Assembly (NCBI GenBank): GCA_964395915.1
Contig: CAYNDB010000012.1
Coordinates: 1-32,576, forward strand
Direction: 5' to 3'
Length of the DNA: 32,576 nt
DNA from: CAYNDB01 sp964395915
GTDB taxonomy: Bacteria; Nitrospinota_A; UBA7883; JAJRTC01
How positions within the stretch are numbered: the first letter of the stretch is position 1; every line of letters begins with the position of its first letter. The position numbers and the translations under genes are program-made. The notes beneath the pieces are model-generated. The model was not told the origin of the DNA and did not search any database. It worked only from the letters and a program-made list of their open reading frames with translations. Positions 15,700 to 24,196 of this stretch are shown one piece after another.

Positions 15700-17355
15700 A
15701 TGAAACTTGCAATCCGGGCTTTAATTGAAAAAGCGTACAATTCCACGGCGTCTGCCGAGGGCTGGGCGCAGGCTAATGATATCGCATTTGATGTAACTGT
15801 TCCAAAAGAGGAAAAACACGGCGATTTCTCATGCAATGCGGCGATGATCCTCGCGTCAAAGCTGAAAACAAACCCGCGCGCCATCGCCCTCAAGCTTGCG
15901 GCCAGGCTTGAAGAAGAGGCGTTATTCTCCTCTGTTAAAGTCGCTGGGGCGGGGTTTATCAATATGACAGTCCAGCCGCTTGAATGGGTTTCTTTTCTTG
16001 GCGCTATCATCTCTGAAAAGGAGAAATTCGGCTCTGTTGATATTGGCAAGGGACGAAAAGTGATGATCGAATTCGTTTCAGCGAACCCGACCGGGCCGCT
16101 GCATATAGGTCATGGTCGTGGAGCCGCCGTTGGCGACGCTCTGGCGCGGATTCTTGAAAAAGCCGGATACGATACCCACAAGGAATATTATATCAACGAT
16201 GTCGGTCTTCAGATGGAGAACCTTGGAAGATCGACCATCAACCGAGCTAAAGAGCTTCTTGGCAAGCCATTTGACGCTCCGGATTACAAAGGCGAATATA
16301 TAAAAGATATCGCTAAAGAATACATAGCCTGCAAGGGCGAAGATGTTTTGGAGCTTCCTCCGGCTGAGGCGGTTTTGTCCGCCAGCGAATTTACGGCGGA
16401 CTCTATTCTCAAGGGGATCCGGCGGGATCTCGATGACTTTGACGTAAAATTCGATAAGTGGTTTTCCGAGGAATCTCTCCACTCAGCAGGCGCCGTAGAG
16501 TCGACGATTGAAAAGCTCCAGGCGGACGGGCATATATATGAAAAGGACGGGGCTCTATGGCTTTCCACCGAATCCGCAGGTGATGAGAAAGACAGGGTGG
16601 TTCGCCGCGCCAACGGCATTACCACATACCTTGCCGCCGACATCGCCTATCACAAAGACAAGTTCGACCGCGGGTTTGAAACCGTGGTCGATGTTTGGGG
16701 AGCGGATCATCACGGATATATCCCGCGTATGAAAGCCACAGTATCGGCTCTTGGGCTGGACCCTGACCGGCTTGTAGTTCGTCTTGTTCAGCTAGTGAGC
16801 CTCAAAAGGGGAGGGAAGACTGTGGCCATGACCACTCGTGGCGGAGTTTTTACAACGTTAAGGGAGATCATCGACGAGGTGGGTGTGGACGTTACGCGCT
16901 ATTTTTTCCTTATGCGATCTGCGGATAGTCATCTGGATTTCGATGTCGATCTTGCCAAAAAACATAGCGACGAGAACCCTGTGTTTTACATTCAGTACGC
17001 CCATGCCCGTTGCGCCAATATTTTTGTCACCGCCAGCGAGAAAGGTGTTAAGAACATCAGCTTTGATGAGCTGGACAAGTCTTTGCTCAATAATAAGGAC
17101 GAGGTTCGGCTTATCCGCAAGCTGTCACAGCTGCCTGGCGTAGTGGCTTCGTGCGCGGAAGGATTCCAGCCGCATCCTGTAACGCAATATTTAACTGAAA
17201 CCGCAGCGGCGTTCCATTATTTTTACAGGCATAATCGTGTGGTCACAGATGATGTGCCGCTTACGCAGGCGAGACTGAAACTTGTGGAAGCGACGATGAT
17301 TACTCTTAAAAATGGATTGGCGCTGTTGGGGATATCTGCTCCGACGAGGATGTAG
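15700..17355 (+). CDS. argS: Arginyl-tRNA synthetase
   Basis: A 551-residue class I synthetase, a normal length. The N-terminal Add-1 domain spans about residues 1-90. The catalytic domain has FVSANPTGPLHIGHGRGA with HIGH at 135-138, DVWGADHHGYIPRM at 331-344, and LKRGGKTVAMTTRGG at 368-382, which is the ArgRS counterpart of the KMSKS loop. The C-terminal helical DALR anticodon-binding domain includes FYIQYAHAR and ends in GISAPTRM. It charges tRNA-Arg with arginine using ATP and requires bound tRNA for activation. The SPOR gene begins two bases after its stop, so both are probably on one mRNA. Confidence 0.97.
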   Translation: MKLAIRALIEKAYNSTASAEGWAQANDIAFDVTVPKEEKHGDFSCNAAMILASKLKTNPRAIALKLAARLEEEALFSSVKVAGAGFINMTVQPLEWVSFLGAIISEKEKFGSVDIGKGRKVMIEFVSANPTGPLHIGHGRGAAVGDALARILEKAGYDTHKEYYINDVGLQMENLGRSTINRAKELLGKPFDAPDYKGEYIKDIAKEYIACKGEDVLELPPAEAVLSASEFTADSILKGIRRDLDDFDVKFDKWFSEESLHSAGAVESTIEKLQADGHIYEKDGALWLSTESAGDEKDRVVRRANGITTYLAADIAYHKDKFDRGFETVVDVWGADHHGYIPRMKATVSALGLDPDRLVVRLVQLVSLKRGGKTVAMTTRGGVFTTLREIIDEVGVDVTRYFFLMRSADSHLDFDVDLAKKHSDENPVFYIQYAHARCANIFVTASEKGVKNISFDELDKSLLNNKDEVRLIRKLSQLPGVVASCAEGFQPHPVTQYLTETAAAFHYFYRHNRVVTDDVPLTQARLKLVEATMITLKNGLALLGISAPTRM

Positions 17356-17356
17356 G

Positions 17357-18172
17357 GTGGCGAAGCGGAAAAAGCCTCCATCAAAACCTGACCGCAGGGG
17401 GGGTATATTAAGAAACAGGACGACCCGTCTTTTTATCTTTAGCCTGATGTTTGCCATAGCGCTTTCGTTCCTGTTAGGTTATTCATCGGCAAAATGGTTT
17501 GCCATTGATACCGTTCCAGCGCCTGTTACGCCGAATAAAATAACTAAAAAAGAGCCGCTAAAAGACTTTGGCATAAAGCCACAAAAGCTGGATGTGGATA
17601 AAATAACAGGGAAGAGCCAGCGGAGCGCCTCTGGGGAAGAGCAGGATACATTTACTTTCACCAAAACGCTGAAAAAAGATACCGCTCCAGCGGCCAACCC
17701 GTTTGCCAGAAAAGAGCCTCCAAAACAAAAGAAACCGCAACCTGAGGAAAAAACAAAAACTGTCGCCGCCAAACCTGAAAGCCTTAAGCCTGTAAAGGAA
17801 AGCTTACCCCCGGAGCGAAAGCACGAAAAGCTCACAGTCGCCAAAACAATCTGGCCTAAAAAAGATTCGGTGAAGGTTAAGCCCTTCAAGCCGAAGCGGC
17901 GGCTTGAAAAAAACAGGGCGGTCACAAGCAAAGTCTATACGTTGCAGGTTGGCTCGTTTACGACGTTGGGTAACGCTACAAAGCTGAAACGGCGGATCGA
18001 GAAGAGAGGGTATCATGTGTATATCCAGTCTTTCATTACCAAGGGAAAACAATGGCACAGTGTCCGTGTGGGAATATTCAAAACAAAGAGTTCCGCCAAA
18101 AGGGTGGCGGCTCAGCTGAATAGAGAGATGAATATGCGCGCAGAGGTGCGCAATTACAGAAGAGGAAGTTAA
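17357..18172 (+). CDS. SPOR-domain membrane protein
   Basis: A 271-residue bitopic protein: a basic cytoplasmic N-terminus (residues 1-24), one membrane span (about 25-43), a long Lys/Pro-rich periplasmic linker (about 52-190) and a C-terminal SPOR domain (193-267) starting VYTLQVGSF and containing WHSVRVGIF. SPOR domains bind peptidoglycan strands stripped of stem peptides, which mark the division septum; the layout is FtsN/DedD-like. I chose GTG at 17357, two bases after the argS stop, instead of an upstream start inside argS. SPOR genes next to argS are a recurring arrangement in proteobacteria. A second SPOR domain occurs in this window on LptA. Confidence 0.9.
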   Translation: MAKRKKPPSKPDRRGGILRNRTTRLFIFSLMFAIALSFLLGYSSAKWFAIDTVPAPVTPNKITKKEPLKDFGIKPQKLDVDKITGKSQRSASGEEQDTFTFTKTLKKDTAPAANPFARKEPPKQKKPQPEEKTKTVAAKPESLKPVKESLPPERKHEKLTVAKTIWPKKDSVKVKPFKPKRRLEKNRAVTSKVYTLQVGSFTTLGNATKLKRRIEKRGYHVYIQSFITKGKQWHSVRVGIFKTKSSAKRVAAQLNREMNMRAEVRNYRRGS

Positions 18173-18197
18173 GAATCATTTATCTTTGTGAGGTCGT

Positions 18198-18677
18198 ATG
18201 TTAGTTTTCGTCAAATATATACATCTGCTTACACTTGTAATATGGGTAGGCTCCATCGTGTTCTTTTCATTTATCGGCGCTCCGGCCATTTTCAAAAATT
18301 TCGACAAAAAAACAGCCGGCGATATAGTAGGCGTTATTTTCCCGAAATATTTCATGCTGGGGCAGGTCTGCTCTGGTTTGGCTCTGGCAACGCTTGTGAT
18401 AATCGGCATGAAAACCGGGTTTCAATCATCGATAAAAGTGGGACTGGCGCTTCTTCTCGTCATGGCGGGGGTTGTGGCTTATTCAAGCATGGTAAACGCG
18501 CCCAAGGCGCATGAAGTAAAATATCAAATCCGCTCTGAGCAGGATGAAGCAAAAAAAGCGGAGCTTCGCAAACAATTTGGCAAGCTCCACGGTGTTTCGA
18601 TGATTTTAAATCTTACTACGTTGATTCTGGGCCTTGTACTGCTGTTCTATTTTATACGTTACGTTACGCTGTCATAA
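18198..18677 (+). CDS. DUF4149 family membrane protein
   Basis: A 159-residue protein with four predicted membrane spans: about residues 8-27, 53-70, 78-97 and 132-153. The N-terminal KYIHLLTLVIWVGSIVFFSFIGAPAIF and the FPKYF segment match DUF4149, a small integral-membrane family of unknown function. A charged loop (about 103-128, MVNAPKAHEVKYQ...) lies between spans three and four. The ATG has gagg five bases upstream. It follows the SPOR gene by 25 bases. Its last six bases overlap the 3' end of the opposing phosphatase gene. Confidence 0.82.
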   Translation: MLVFVKYIHLLTLVIWVGSIVFFSFIGAPAIFKNFDKKTAGDIVGVIFPKYFMLGQVCSGLALATLVIIGMKTGFQSSIKVGLALLLVMAGVVAYSSMVNAPKAHEVKYQIRSEQDEAKKAELRKQFGKLHGVSMILNLTTLILGLVLLFYFIRYVTLS

Positions 18678-19259
18678 CACTTCAAGCCTGGCGCTTTTAT
18701 CGTCGCTAAACTTAAGGCGCCATACGTCGTCCCGGCCTATGGTAACGGGCTCGTCAACTGGGATACCGGCGTATTGACGCGCCGCCGTTTCCATTATTCC
18801 ATAATGCGAGACCACGAGGATCGTTTCTCCTTTATGGATTCGCAGACAATGCGAGAAAAAGTTGCGAACTCTTTGTATCAGATCGTTTCCACACTCGCCT
18901 TCAGGGTAGCGTAATTCCGGATTTGCCTTGTGATGTTTGATTATGCTCATAATTTCATTTTTTGCCCGGCCTGCATAGATTCCAAAATCTATCTCCCGCA
19001 GGTCAGAGTTAAACCTGGCCTTTGGGAGCTTAGGATCGCGCGCCTCCAGCAGCTTCATGGTAGCGGTGGCTCTTGAGAGGTCACTGCAATATACAGCGTT
19101 AAATGTAAAATTTTTGAGTTTGTCGGCTTTACGCAGAGTCGAGGCGATCCCCTCTTTTGTCAGCGGGGTGTCTGTTTGGCCTTGTACGATTCCTTTACGG
19201 TTGCCTTCTGTTTCACCATGACGCGCTAAAATCGTATTGAGCGTGTTTTCATAGTTCAT
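18672..19259 (-). CDS. Histidine phosphatase (phosphoglycerate mutase-like)
   Basis: A 195-residue branch-1 histidine phosphatase. It has the phospho-histidine motif LARHGETEGN (RHG at 13-15, H14), R63 in SDLSRA, the acid residue near LREIDFGIYAGR (E89) and the second catalytic His in VVSHYG (H152). The family includes cobalamin (alpha-ribazole phosphate) and sugar phosphatases and cofactor-dependent phosphoglycerate mutases. The sequence fits the CobC/GpmB-like phosphatases, but the substrate cannot be read from it and no cobalamin gene is nearby. It faces the + strand genes on both sides: a 6-base 3' overlap with DUF4149 and a 49-base divergent gap to tsaE. Confidence 0.9.
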   Translation of the reverse strand: MNYENTLNTILARHGETEGNRKGIVQGQTDTPLTKEGIASTLRKADKLKNFTFNAVYCSDLSRATATMKLLEARDPKLPKARFNSDLREIDFGIYAGRAKNEIMSIIKHHKANPELRYPEGECGNDLIQRVRNFFSHCLRIHKGETILVVSHYGIMETAARQYAGIPVDEPVTIGRDDVWRLKFSDDKSARLEVL

Positions 19260-19308
19260 TAGAATGTTAAACTTACATAATACCTTTAGGAATTTAACTC
19301 TATTTTAT

Positions 19309-19785
19309 ATGGTAGCGCTAACCACTGTTACAATTCGCTCCGATAGCGAAGATGAAACCGTCCGCCTGGGCGAAAAACTGGGCGCGGCGCTGGAAAAGGG
19401 AGATATAGCGCTGCTTACAGGGGAGCTTGGAACAGGAAAAACCACCCTGACACGCGGAATATGCCGTGGACTTGGGATCAGCGAAGGAATTACCGTCAGG
19501 TCACCAACGTTTACGATGATCCACGACTATCCAGGTGACGTAAATATAAGACATGTGGATCTTTATCGTATAGAAGGCAATGATGATCTTGAATCCATTG
19601 GCCTGTTTGACCAGGCTTTTAACGGTGTAACTATAATTGAATGGGCGGAAAAGCTGGACGAGCCTGAAAGTTTCGGCACGATTCGTGTGAATGTTACCGA
19701 CATAGCGGAAAAAGAGCGTAAACTTGAAATAAAAGCCACACCGGACTTTCTCTTGAGTATGGGGTTGAAACATGACAAGAAATAA
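19309..19785 (+). CDS. tsaE: TsaE, ATPase for tRNA t6A modification
   Basis: A 158-residue P-loop protein. Walker A is GELGTGKTT (38-46), followed by RSPTFTMIHDY (64-74), HVDLYR (82-87) and IIEWAEK (109-115), all TsaE hallmarks. TsaE works with TsaB and TsaD to add threonylcarbamoyl to A37 of ANN-decoding tRNAs and is usually essential. I chose ATG at 19309, giving the family's usual length; the reading can be extended to 19264, but that would start four bases from the divergent gene and adds a non-homologous leader. No strong Shine-Dalgarno precedes 19309, so the start is less certain than the identity. It heads the lptC-to-dtd run. Confidence 0.93.
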   Translation: MVALTTVTIRSDSEDETVRLGEKLGAALEKGDIALLTGELGTGKTTLTRGICRGLGISEGITVRSPTFTMIHDYPGDVNIRHVDLYRIEGNDDLESIGLFDQAFNGVTIIEWAEKLDEPESFGTIRVNVTDIAEKERKLEIKATPDFLLSMGLKHDKK

Positions 19786-19838
19786 GACGCGGTATAACTA
19801 TTTGATGTTAACCTATTGATATGAAGTGTATTATATAA

Positions 19839-20405
19839 ATGAAAACGGTTTTGATCCTGGTGGCTTTACTGGTTTCCGGCTCAATATTGTGGTACCTTTC
19901 AGACGCATTTGACACTGTCGGACCACAGTTTCAGGGCGAAATATCAATTGAGGGAGACGATATTGTTGCGCTAAATGTCAGAATGGTTGAAAAAAAATAT
20001 AATAAACCTTCTTTGGAGCTTACAGCGGAGCGTTCGGTGATATCGGCTGATGACACTTACACGAAAATGGAGAATTTCACACTCGTTTCCCATTCGGAAA
20101 AAGCCGGGGAGATGATTCTTTCCGCAGAGAAGGGCGCCATGATAAACGCTACAAAAAATATCAGCGCTTCCGGGAATGTGCTCGTTCGGGATAAGCTTGG
20201 CAGGGCGTTATCTACAGATACTTTAAAATGGATCAACTCTGAGCGGCGCATAGTGACCGACGATGATGTGCGAGTGTACGGAACAACATTTGCAATCACA
20301 GGAAAAGGCATGGTGGCGTACCCGGACGAAGAGAGAGTCGAGATTCTCAAAGATGTTCATGCGGTTTTTTTAGAAACTGGTGAATTAGGTAAAAAATTGA
20401 ATTGA
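19839..20405 (+). CDS. lptC: LptC, lipopolysaccharide export bridge protein
   Basis: A 188-residue bitopic protein: one N-terminal membrane anchor (about residues 4-21) and a periplasmic beta-jellyroll with the LptC pattern: PSLELTAERSVISADD, LSAEKGAMINATKNISASGNV, LSTDTLKW and VTDDDVRVYG. LptC receives lipopolysaccharide from the LptB2FG transporter and hands it to LptA. The stop overlaps the lptA start by one base (TGATG). The gene is followed by lptA and lptB in the usual order. KdsC/KdsD genes often found upstream are replaced here by tsaE. Confidence 0.92.
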   Translation: MKTVLILVALLVSGSILWYLSDAFDTVGPQFQGEISIEGDDIVALNVRMVEKKYNKPSLELTAERSVISADDTYTKMENFTLVSHSEKAGEMILSAEKGAMINATKNISASGNVLVRDKLGRALSTDTLKWINSERRIVTDDDVRVYGTTFAITGKGMVAYPDEERVEILKDVHAVFLETGELGKKLN

Positions 20406-21469
20406 TGAAGAAAATTCTTCTGGCTTTTATGGCTCTGTTGATCTTGTCGACGCCTCTGAGCGCGCAAAAAGACCCGCTTTTCATTCAGGATGAAAATGAC
20501 AGGAAAGCCCCACTTAAAGTAACTTCTAACAGAATGGTTTCCAGTAAGAAAAACAACCTGATATCCTTCTTTGGCTCAGTAATCGCTATAAAGGGAAAGC
20601 TTAAAGTTGAGGCTGATGTAATCCATGTGAAAACAGGGAAAGAGAGTGGTGAGTATGAGGAGATGGAGGCTATTGGCTCTGTAAAAATTACTAGTAACGG
20701 GAAAGTGGCCACTGGCGATAAAGCGAATTATTATCCCGATGAAAGGAAGATTGTCATTACAGGGGATACGACCTTGACAAGCGATAATGACAAGGCTTTT
20801 GGAGACAAGGTTATCTACTATCTGGATAGCGAAGATATGGAGATTTTCGGAAAAGCGGGAAACCCTTCTGTTGCAATTTTTTATTCAGATGGCGAAGGGC
20901 CGAATGGCAAGGGAAAGACTGAGCCCAAGGCTGAGCCAAAGCCTAAGCCAAGGAAGAAAACAGAGCCTAAGCCTGAAAAATTAAAGATATTGGATTCCTC
21001 GAAAAAGAGTAAAAAGCCTTTAGCTCCACAGAAGGTGGAACAGCGGAAAATAAAGCTGAAGCAGGCCGCGGCTCCGACTGAGAATAAGAAGGACAAAGCT
21101 GATAAAGAGGAGCTAAAACCTGTGGAGGGTGGAACGGATGTCGTAGCAGTTGATGAGCTGTCACCTGTAAAAGACGCCACGCAGCCTGTGGAAAATATTG
21201 AAAAAAAAGCTGTAGTTCCAGCTTCGCGTAAAAAGACCTTTACAGCGCAGGTAGGATCATATTCGCAAAAGGATGAAGCATTGAAGCTTAGCTGGAGCCT
21301 CAAAGGCAAAGGGTACGATATTTACATTAAGACATTTGAACGGAATGGTGTTACGTGGTACCGTGTCCGCGTTGGTGAGTACAAAACCCGTGCTGTGGCG
21401 GAAAGAATGGTAAAAAAGCTCAAAGAGCGGGAAAACCTTCCGGCATTTCTAACATCGTATCAAAATTAG
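20405..21469 (+). CDS. lptA: LptA fused to a C-terminal SPOR domain
   Basis: A 354-residue protein, about twice the usual LptA length. Residues 1-20 are a signal peptide (cleavage near LSAQ). Residues about 34-157 are the OstA/LptA jellyroll (APLKVTSNRM, LISFFGSVIAIKG, YEEMEAIGSVKIT, GDKANYYPDERKIVITGD). A Lys/Pro/Glu-rich linker spans about 163-276 with repeated EPKPKP-type units. Residues 278-353 form a complete SPOR domain (FTAQVGSYSQKDEA...WYRVRVGEYKTRAVAERM) like that of the protein at 17357. LptA carries lipopolysaccharide across the periplasm; SPOR domains bind bare septal glycan. The fusion is intact in one frame with no stop. It starts at ATG 20405, overlapping lptC. A septum- or wall-tethered LPS bridge is an inference. 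Confidence 0.92.
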   Translation: MKKILLAFMALLILSTPLSAQKDPLFIQDENDRKAPLKVTSNRMVSSKKNNLISFFGSVIAIKGKLKVEADVIHVKTGKESGEYEEMEAIGSVKITSNGKVATGDKANYYPDERKIVITGDTTLTSDNDKAFGDKVIYYLDSEDMEIFGKAGNPSVAIFYSDGEGPNGKGKTEPKAEPKPKPRKKTEPKPEKLKILDSSKKSKKPLAPQKVEQRKIKLKQAAAPTENKKDKADKEELKPVEGGTDVVAVDELSPVKDATQPVENIEKKAVVPASRKKTFTAQVGSYSQKDEALKLSWSLKGKGYDIYIKTFERNGVTWYRVRVGEYKTRAVAERMVKKLKERENLPAFLTSYQN

Positions 21470-21501
21470 GATTAGGCAATTTCGAAACGAGGGGAATCTG
21501 A

Positions 21502-22230
21502 ATGATAAGGACTTTGAGGGCGGAAAACCTCACGAAGTCATATAAAGGCCGCAAGGTAGTTGATGGTGTTTCTTTTTCGATGACGAATAAGGACATCGTT
21601 GGCCTGCTTGGCCCAAGTGGAGCTGGTAAAACGACTACTTTTTATATGGTTGTAGGTCTGGTCCGTTGCGATTCCGGCGCTGTTATTCTTGACGACAAGG
21701 AGATAACCGACACCCCTATGTACAAAAGAGCGAGAGTTGGCATAGGCTACCTTCCCCAGGAGCCTTCAATATTTAGAAAACTTACGGTTTTCGAAAATAT
21801 GCTTGCGATACTGGAAACATTGTCACATGATCGTCTCGAAAGAGAAACGAGGGCCAGAGACCTTCTTGATGAATTCGGGATTTTACATTTGGCTGACAAT
21901 GTATCTCTTTCTCTTTCAGGTGGGGAGCGACGGAGGCTTGAGATAGCAAGGGCGTTGTGCTCGCATCCATCATTTATTCTTTTGGATGAGCCTTTTGCGG
22001 GAATTGATCCTATCGCGGTGCAGGATCTGCAGGAAATGGTTTTAAAACTTAAGGACCGCGGTATTGGCGTATTGATAACCGATCATAATGTTCGTGATAC
22101 CCTTGGGATTACCGATAGAGCGTATATTCTAAATGAAGGGCGAATTATCGAAGAAGGGTCGCCTGAAACTATTGCGGCTAGTGAACAGGCAAGAAATATT
22201 TATCTTGGACGCAATTTTTCGTTAAAATAA
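21502..22230 (+). CDS. lptB: LptB, ATPase of the lipopolysaccharide exporter
   Basis: A 242-residue ABC ATPase with LptB-specific sequence. Walker A is GPSGAGKTT (37-45), the Q-loop is YLPQEPSIFRKLTV (83-96), the signature LSGGERRR (138-145), Walker B FILLDEPFAGIDP (158-170) and the switch His in TDHNVRDT (195). RAYILNEG and ASEQARNIYLG at the C-terminus are typical. It powers LPS extraction from the inner membrane with LptF and LptG, which are not in the window. A good gagggg Shine-Dalgarno lies seven bases before the ATG. Confidence 0.97.
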   Translation: MIRTLRAENLTKSYKGRKVVDGVSFSMTNKDIVGLLGPSGAGKTTTFYMVVGLVRCDSGAVILDDKEITDTPMYKRARVGIGYLPQEPSIFRKLTVFENMLAILETLSHDRLERETRARDLLDEFGILHLADNVSLSLSGGERRRLEIARALCSHPSFILLDEPFAGIDPIAVQDLQEMVLKLKDRGIGVLITDHNVRDTLGITDRAYILNEGRIIEEGSPETIAASEQARNIYLGRNFSLK

Positions 22231-22272
22231 GTAACAGCTAAAATTATTTAATATTTAAGGGGAATACTAACT

Positions 22273-23790
22273 GTGGGAATGGAAATGAGACTCCAGATGC
22301 GCATGTCGCAGCGTCTGGTAATGACGCCTATGCTTCAGCAGGCGATCAAAATGCTTCCCATGACCCGCCTGGAGCTAATCCAGGCCATACGAAAAGAGTT
22401 GGACGAGAACCCTTTGCTGGACGATATCACTCAGGAAGAAGATCAGGAACAGGAGCAGAAAGCCGCTGATGGTACGCAAGCCGAGGCTGCTGAAACTGTT
22501 GTTGAGGAGCCTGTAAACAAGAACGAAGGCGATGTTTTTGAGGAGCAAGCCTCCCTTGAAAAAAAGGAAAGCGTCGAGACCAAGGACGATGTGGATTGGG
22601 ACGCATACATGCAATCCGACCTTTATGAAGGTGGCACTGGCGAAGGATATGTTGAGCGTCCCAGCCTGGAGAACACTCTTAAATATAAAGAAGGGCTTGA
22701 AGATCATTTGTTGTGGCAATTAAGCTGTTCGCAAGTTTCGGAGGAGGAAAAGAGTCTCGGCGCAATAATTATTGGGAATATAACCATTGAAGGGTATTTG
22801 GATGCTGATCTTGCTGTTTTGGCAAAAGAGGCGGAGGTTTCTTACGAGGAAATGGAAAAAGCCCTTAAGCTGACACAGAGTTTCGACCCTCCGGGAATCT
22901 GCGCACGCGACCTTAGGGAATGTCTTTTTTTACAGGTCCATGGCGATGGAGCGGATGGAGGTCTGGCGGAAAAGCTGATTCGCAATTATCTTAACGAACT
23001 GGACGAGAGGCAATTTTCCAAATTGGCAAAAACGGTTGGCGCCTCTATTGACGAAGTCGTAGCCGCCGTGAGACATATCCGGGAGCTGGATCCGAAGCCG
23101 GGGTTGCAATACAATGCGGAAGAGGCCCACTACATCACCCCTGACCTTTATGTTGTAAAGGTGGATAACAATTACCAGGTTTTTCTTAATGACGATGGAG
23201 TTCCAAAGCTTCGTATCAATAACTACTATAGATCGATACTCACTAAAGGCGAAAATGGCGTCAACAACAATAATAATAGTGAGGCGCGAAAGGAAAACCG
23301 TGAATACGTGGAGAACAAGTTCCGTTCGGCTCTTTGGATGATAAAAAGCATTGAGCAGAGACGGCAGACCATGTTGAAAGTCGGCAGAAGCCTTTGCAAG
23401 TTTCAGAGGGAGTTCCTTGATAAGGGGGTAAATTATCTGAAGCCTCTGGTTTTAAGAAATGTGGCTGAGGATATCGAGATGCACGAGTCGACGGTAAGCC
23501 GTGTTACCACAAATAAATATATGCACACTCCACAGGGGTTGCTGGAGTTGAAATATTTCTTTCATTCATCGGTTAGGTCATACCTTGGAAACGACATGTC
23601 ATCTGTGCGTGTTAAGCAAATGATAAAAAAGATCTGCAAGGAAGAGAACTCGGCCAAACCTCACACCGACGACCAGATCGTAAAACTTTTGCAAGGCAAA
23701 GACGTGAAAATTGCTAGAAGAACTGTCACTAAATACCGAAAGGAGCTACAAATACCTTCAACATCCAAACGCAGAAAGCTTTATTTGTAA
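22273..23790 (+). CDS. rpoN: RNA polymerase sigma-54 factor
   Basis: A 505-residue sigma-54. The activator-interacting region I is present (residues about 1-50, MRLQMRMSQRLVMTPMLQQAI...LDENPLLDD). The acidic region II (about 51-140) is rich in Glu and Gln. The core-binding and HTH domains follow, and the RpoN box ARRTVTKYRKEL lies at 481-492, which reads the -24 element. An Asn run (VNNNNNSE) interrupts the core-binding region. The GTG at 22273 is favoured because aagggga lies about nine bases upstream; ATG at 22279 is the alternative. Sigma-54 directs activator-dependent transcription of nitrogen, envelope and motility genes. The lptB-rpoN-hpf-ptsN order is widely conserved. Confidence 0.97.
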   Translation: MGMEMRLQMRMSQRLVMTPMLQQAIKMLPMTRLELIQAIRKELDENPLLDDITQEEDQEQEQKAADGTQAEAAETVVEEPVNKNEGDVFEEQASLEKKESVETKDDVDWDAYMQSDLYEGGTGEGYVERPSLENTLKYKEGLEDHLLWQLSCSQVSEEEKSLGAIIIGNITIEGYLDADLAVLAKEAEVSYEEMEKALKLTQSFDPPGICARDLRECLFLQVHGDGADGGLAEKLIRNYLNELDERQFSKLAKTVGASIDEVVAAVRHIRELDPKPGLQYNAEEAHYITPDLYVVKVDNNYQVFLNDDGVPKLRINNYYRSILTKGENGVNNNNNSEARKENREYVENKFRSALWMIKSIEQRRQTMLKVGRSLCKFQREFLDKGVNYLKPLVLRNVAEDIEMHESTVSRVTTNKYMHTPQGLLELKYFFHSSVRSYLGNDMSSVRVKQMIKKICKEENSAKPHTDDQIVKLLQGKDVKIARRTVTKYRKELQIPSTSKRRKLYL

Positions 23791-23812
23791 CAAGCGTTAT
23801 AGGAGAATTCAA

Positions 23813-24148
23813 ATGCAGATAAAAATCACAGGACAAAATATAGACATAACAAACGCTCTTCGCGAATATACGGAGGAAAAAGTTACGAAAGTACGACGAT
23901 ATCTAGATACGACTATAAATGCGCATGTTGTGTTAAAAGTTGAGAAACTTACTCATATTGCGGAGGTGACGATCCATGCCAACGGTGTGGACCTGCACGG
24001 AGAAGAAAAAACTGATAATATGTACGCCGCTATCGACAGTGTCATGGATAAAGTCGATAGGCAGGCGAAAAAATATAAAGGAAAAATTCAGGCCAGAAAA
24101 AAGGGAGGCCAGACTGCGGAAGAGCGTATCAGCATGATGGAAGAATAA
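23813..24148 (+). CDS. hpf: Ribosome hibernation-promoting factor (short form)
   Basis: A 111-residue HPF/YfiA-fold protein. It has MQIKITGQNIDITNALREYTEEKV at the start, then HIAEVTIHANGVDLHGEE and DNMYAAIDSVMDKVDRQAKKYKGK, the conserved surface that sits on the 30S decoding site. The length shows a short form without the C-terminal dimerisation domain of long HPF. The ATG at 23813 has aggaga six bases upstream; the frame also reads back into rpoN, but that part is not homologous. It silences ribosomes when growth stops. It lies 22 bases after rpoN. Confidence 0.95.
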   Translation: MQIKITGQNIDITNALREYTEEKVTKVRRYLDTTINAHVVLKVEKLTHIAEVTIHANGVDLHGEEKTDNMYAAIDSVMDKVDRQAKKYKGKIQARKKGGQTAEERISMMEE

Positions 24149-24196
24149 TATTTTTCCAATGCGGTAAAGCTCTTTGCTGTTTGAATATCTATTGTT

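Noticed and set aside
19264..19308. Longer TsaE start
   Set aside because: It lies four bases from the divergent phosphatase start with no room for a ribosome site, and TsaE proteins normally begin near the 19309 start.
23253..23285. Asn-codon run in rpoN as a possible repeat expansion or frameshift
   Set aside because: It is a short in-frame linker (NNNNN) and the reading frame continues normally to the intact RpoN box.
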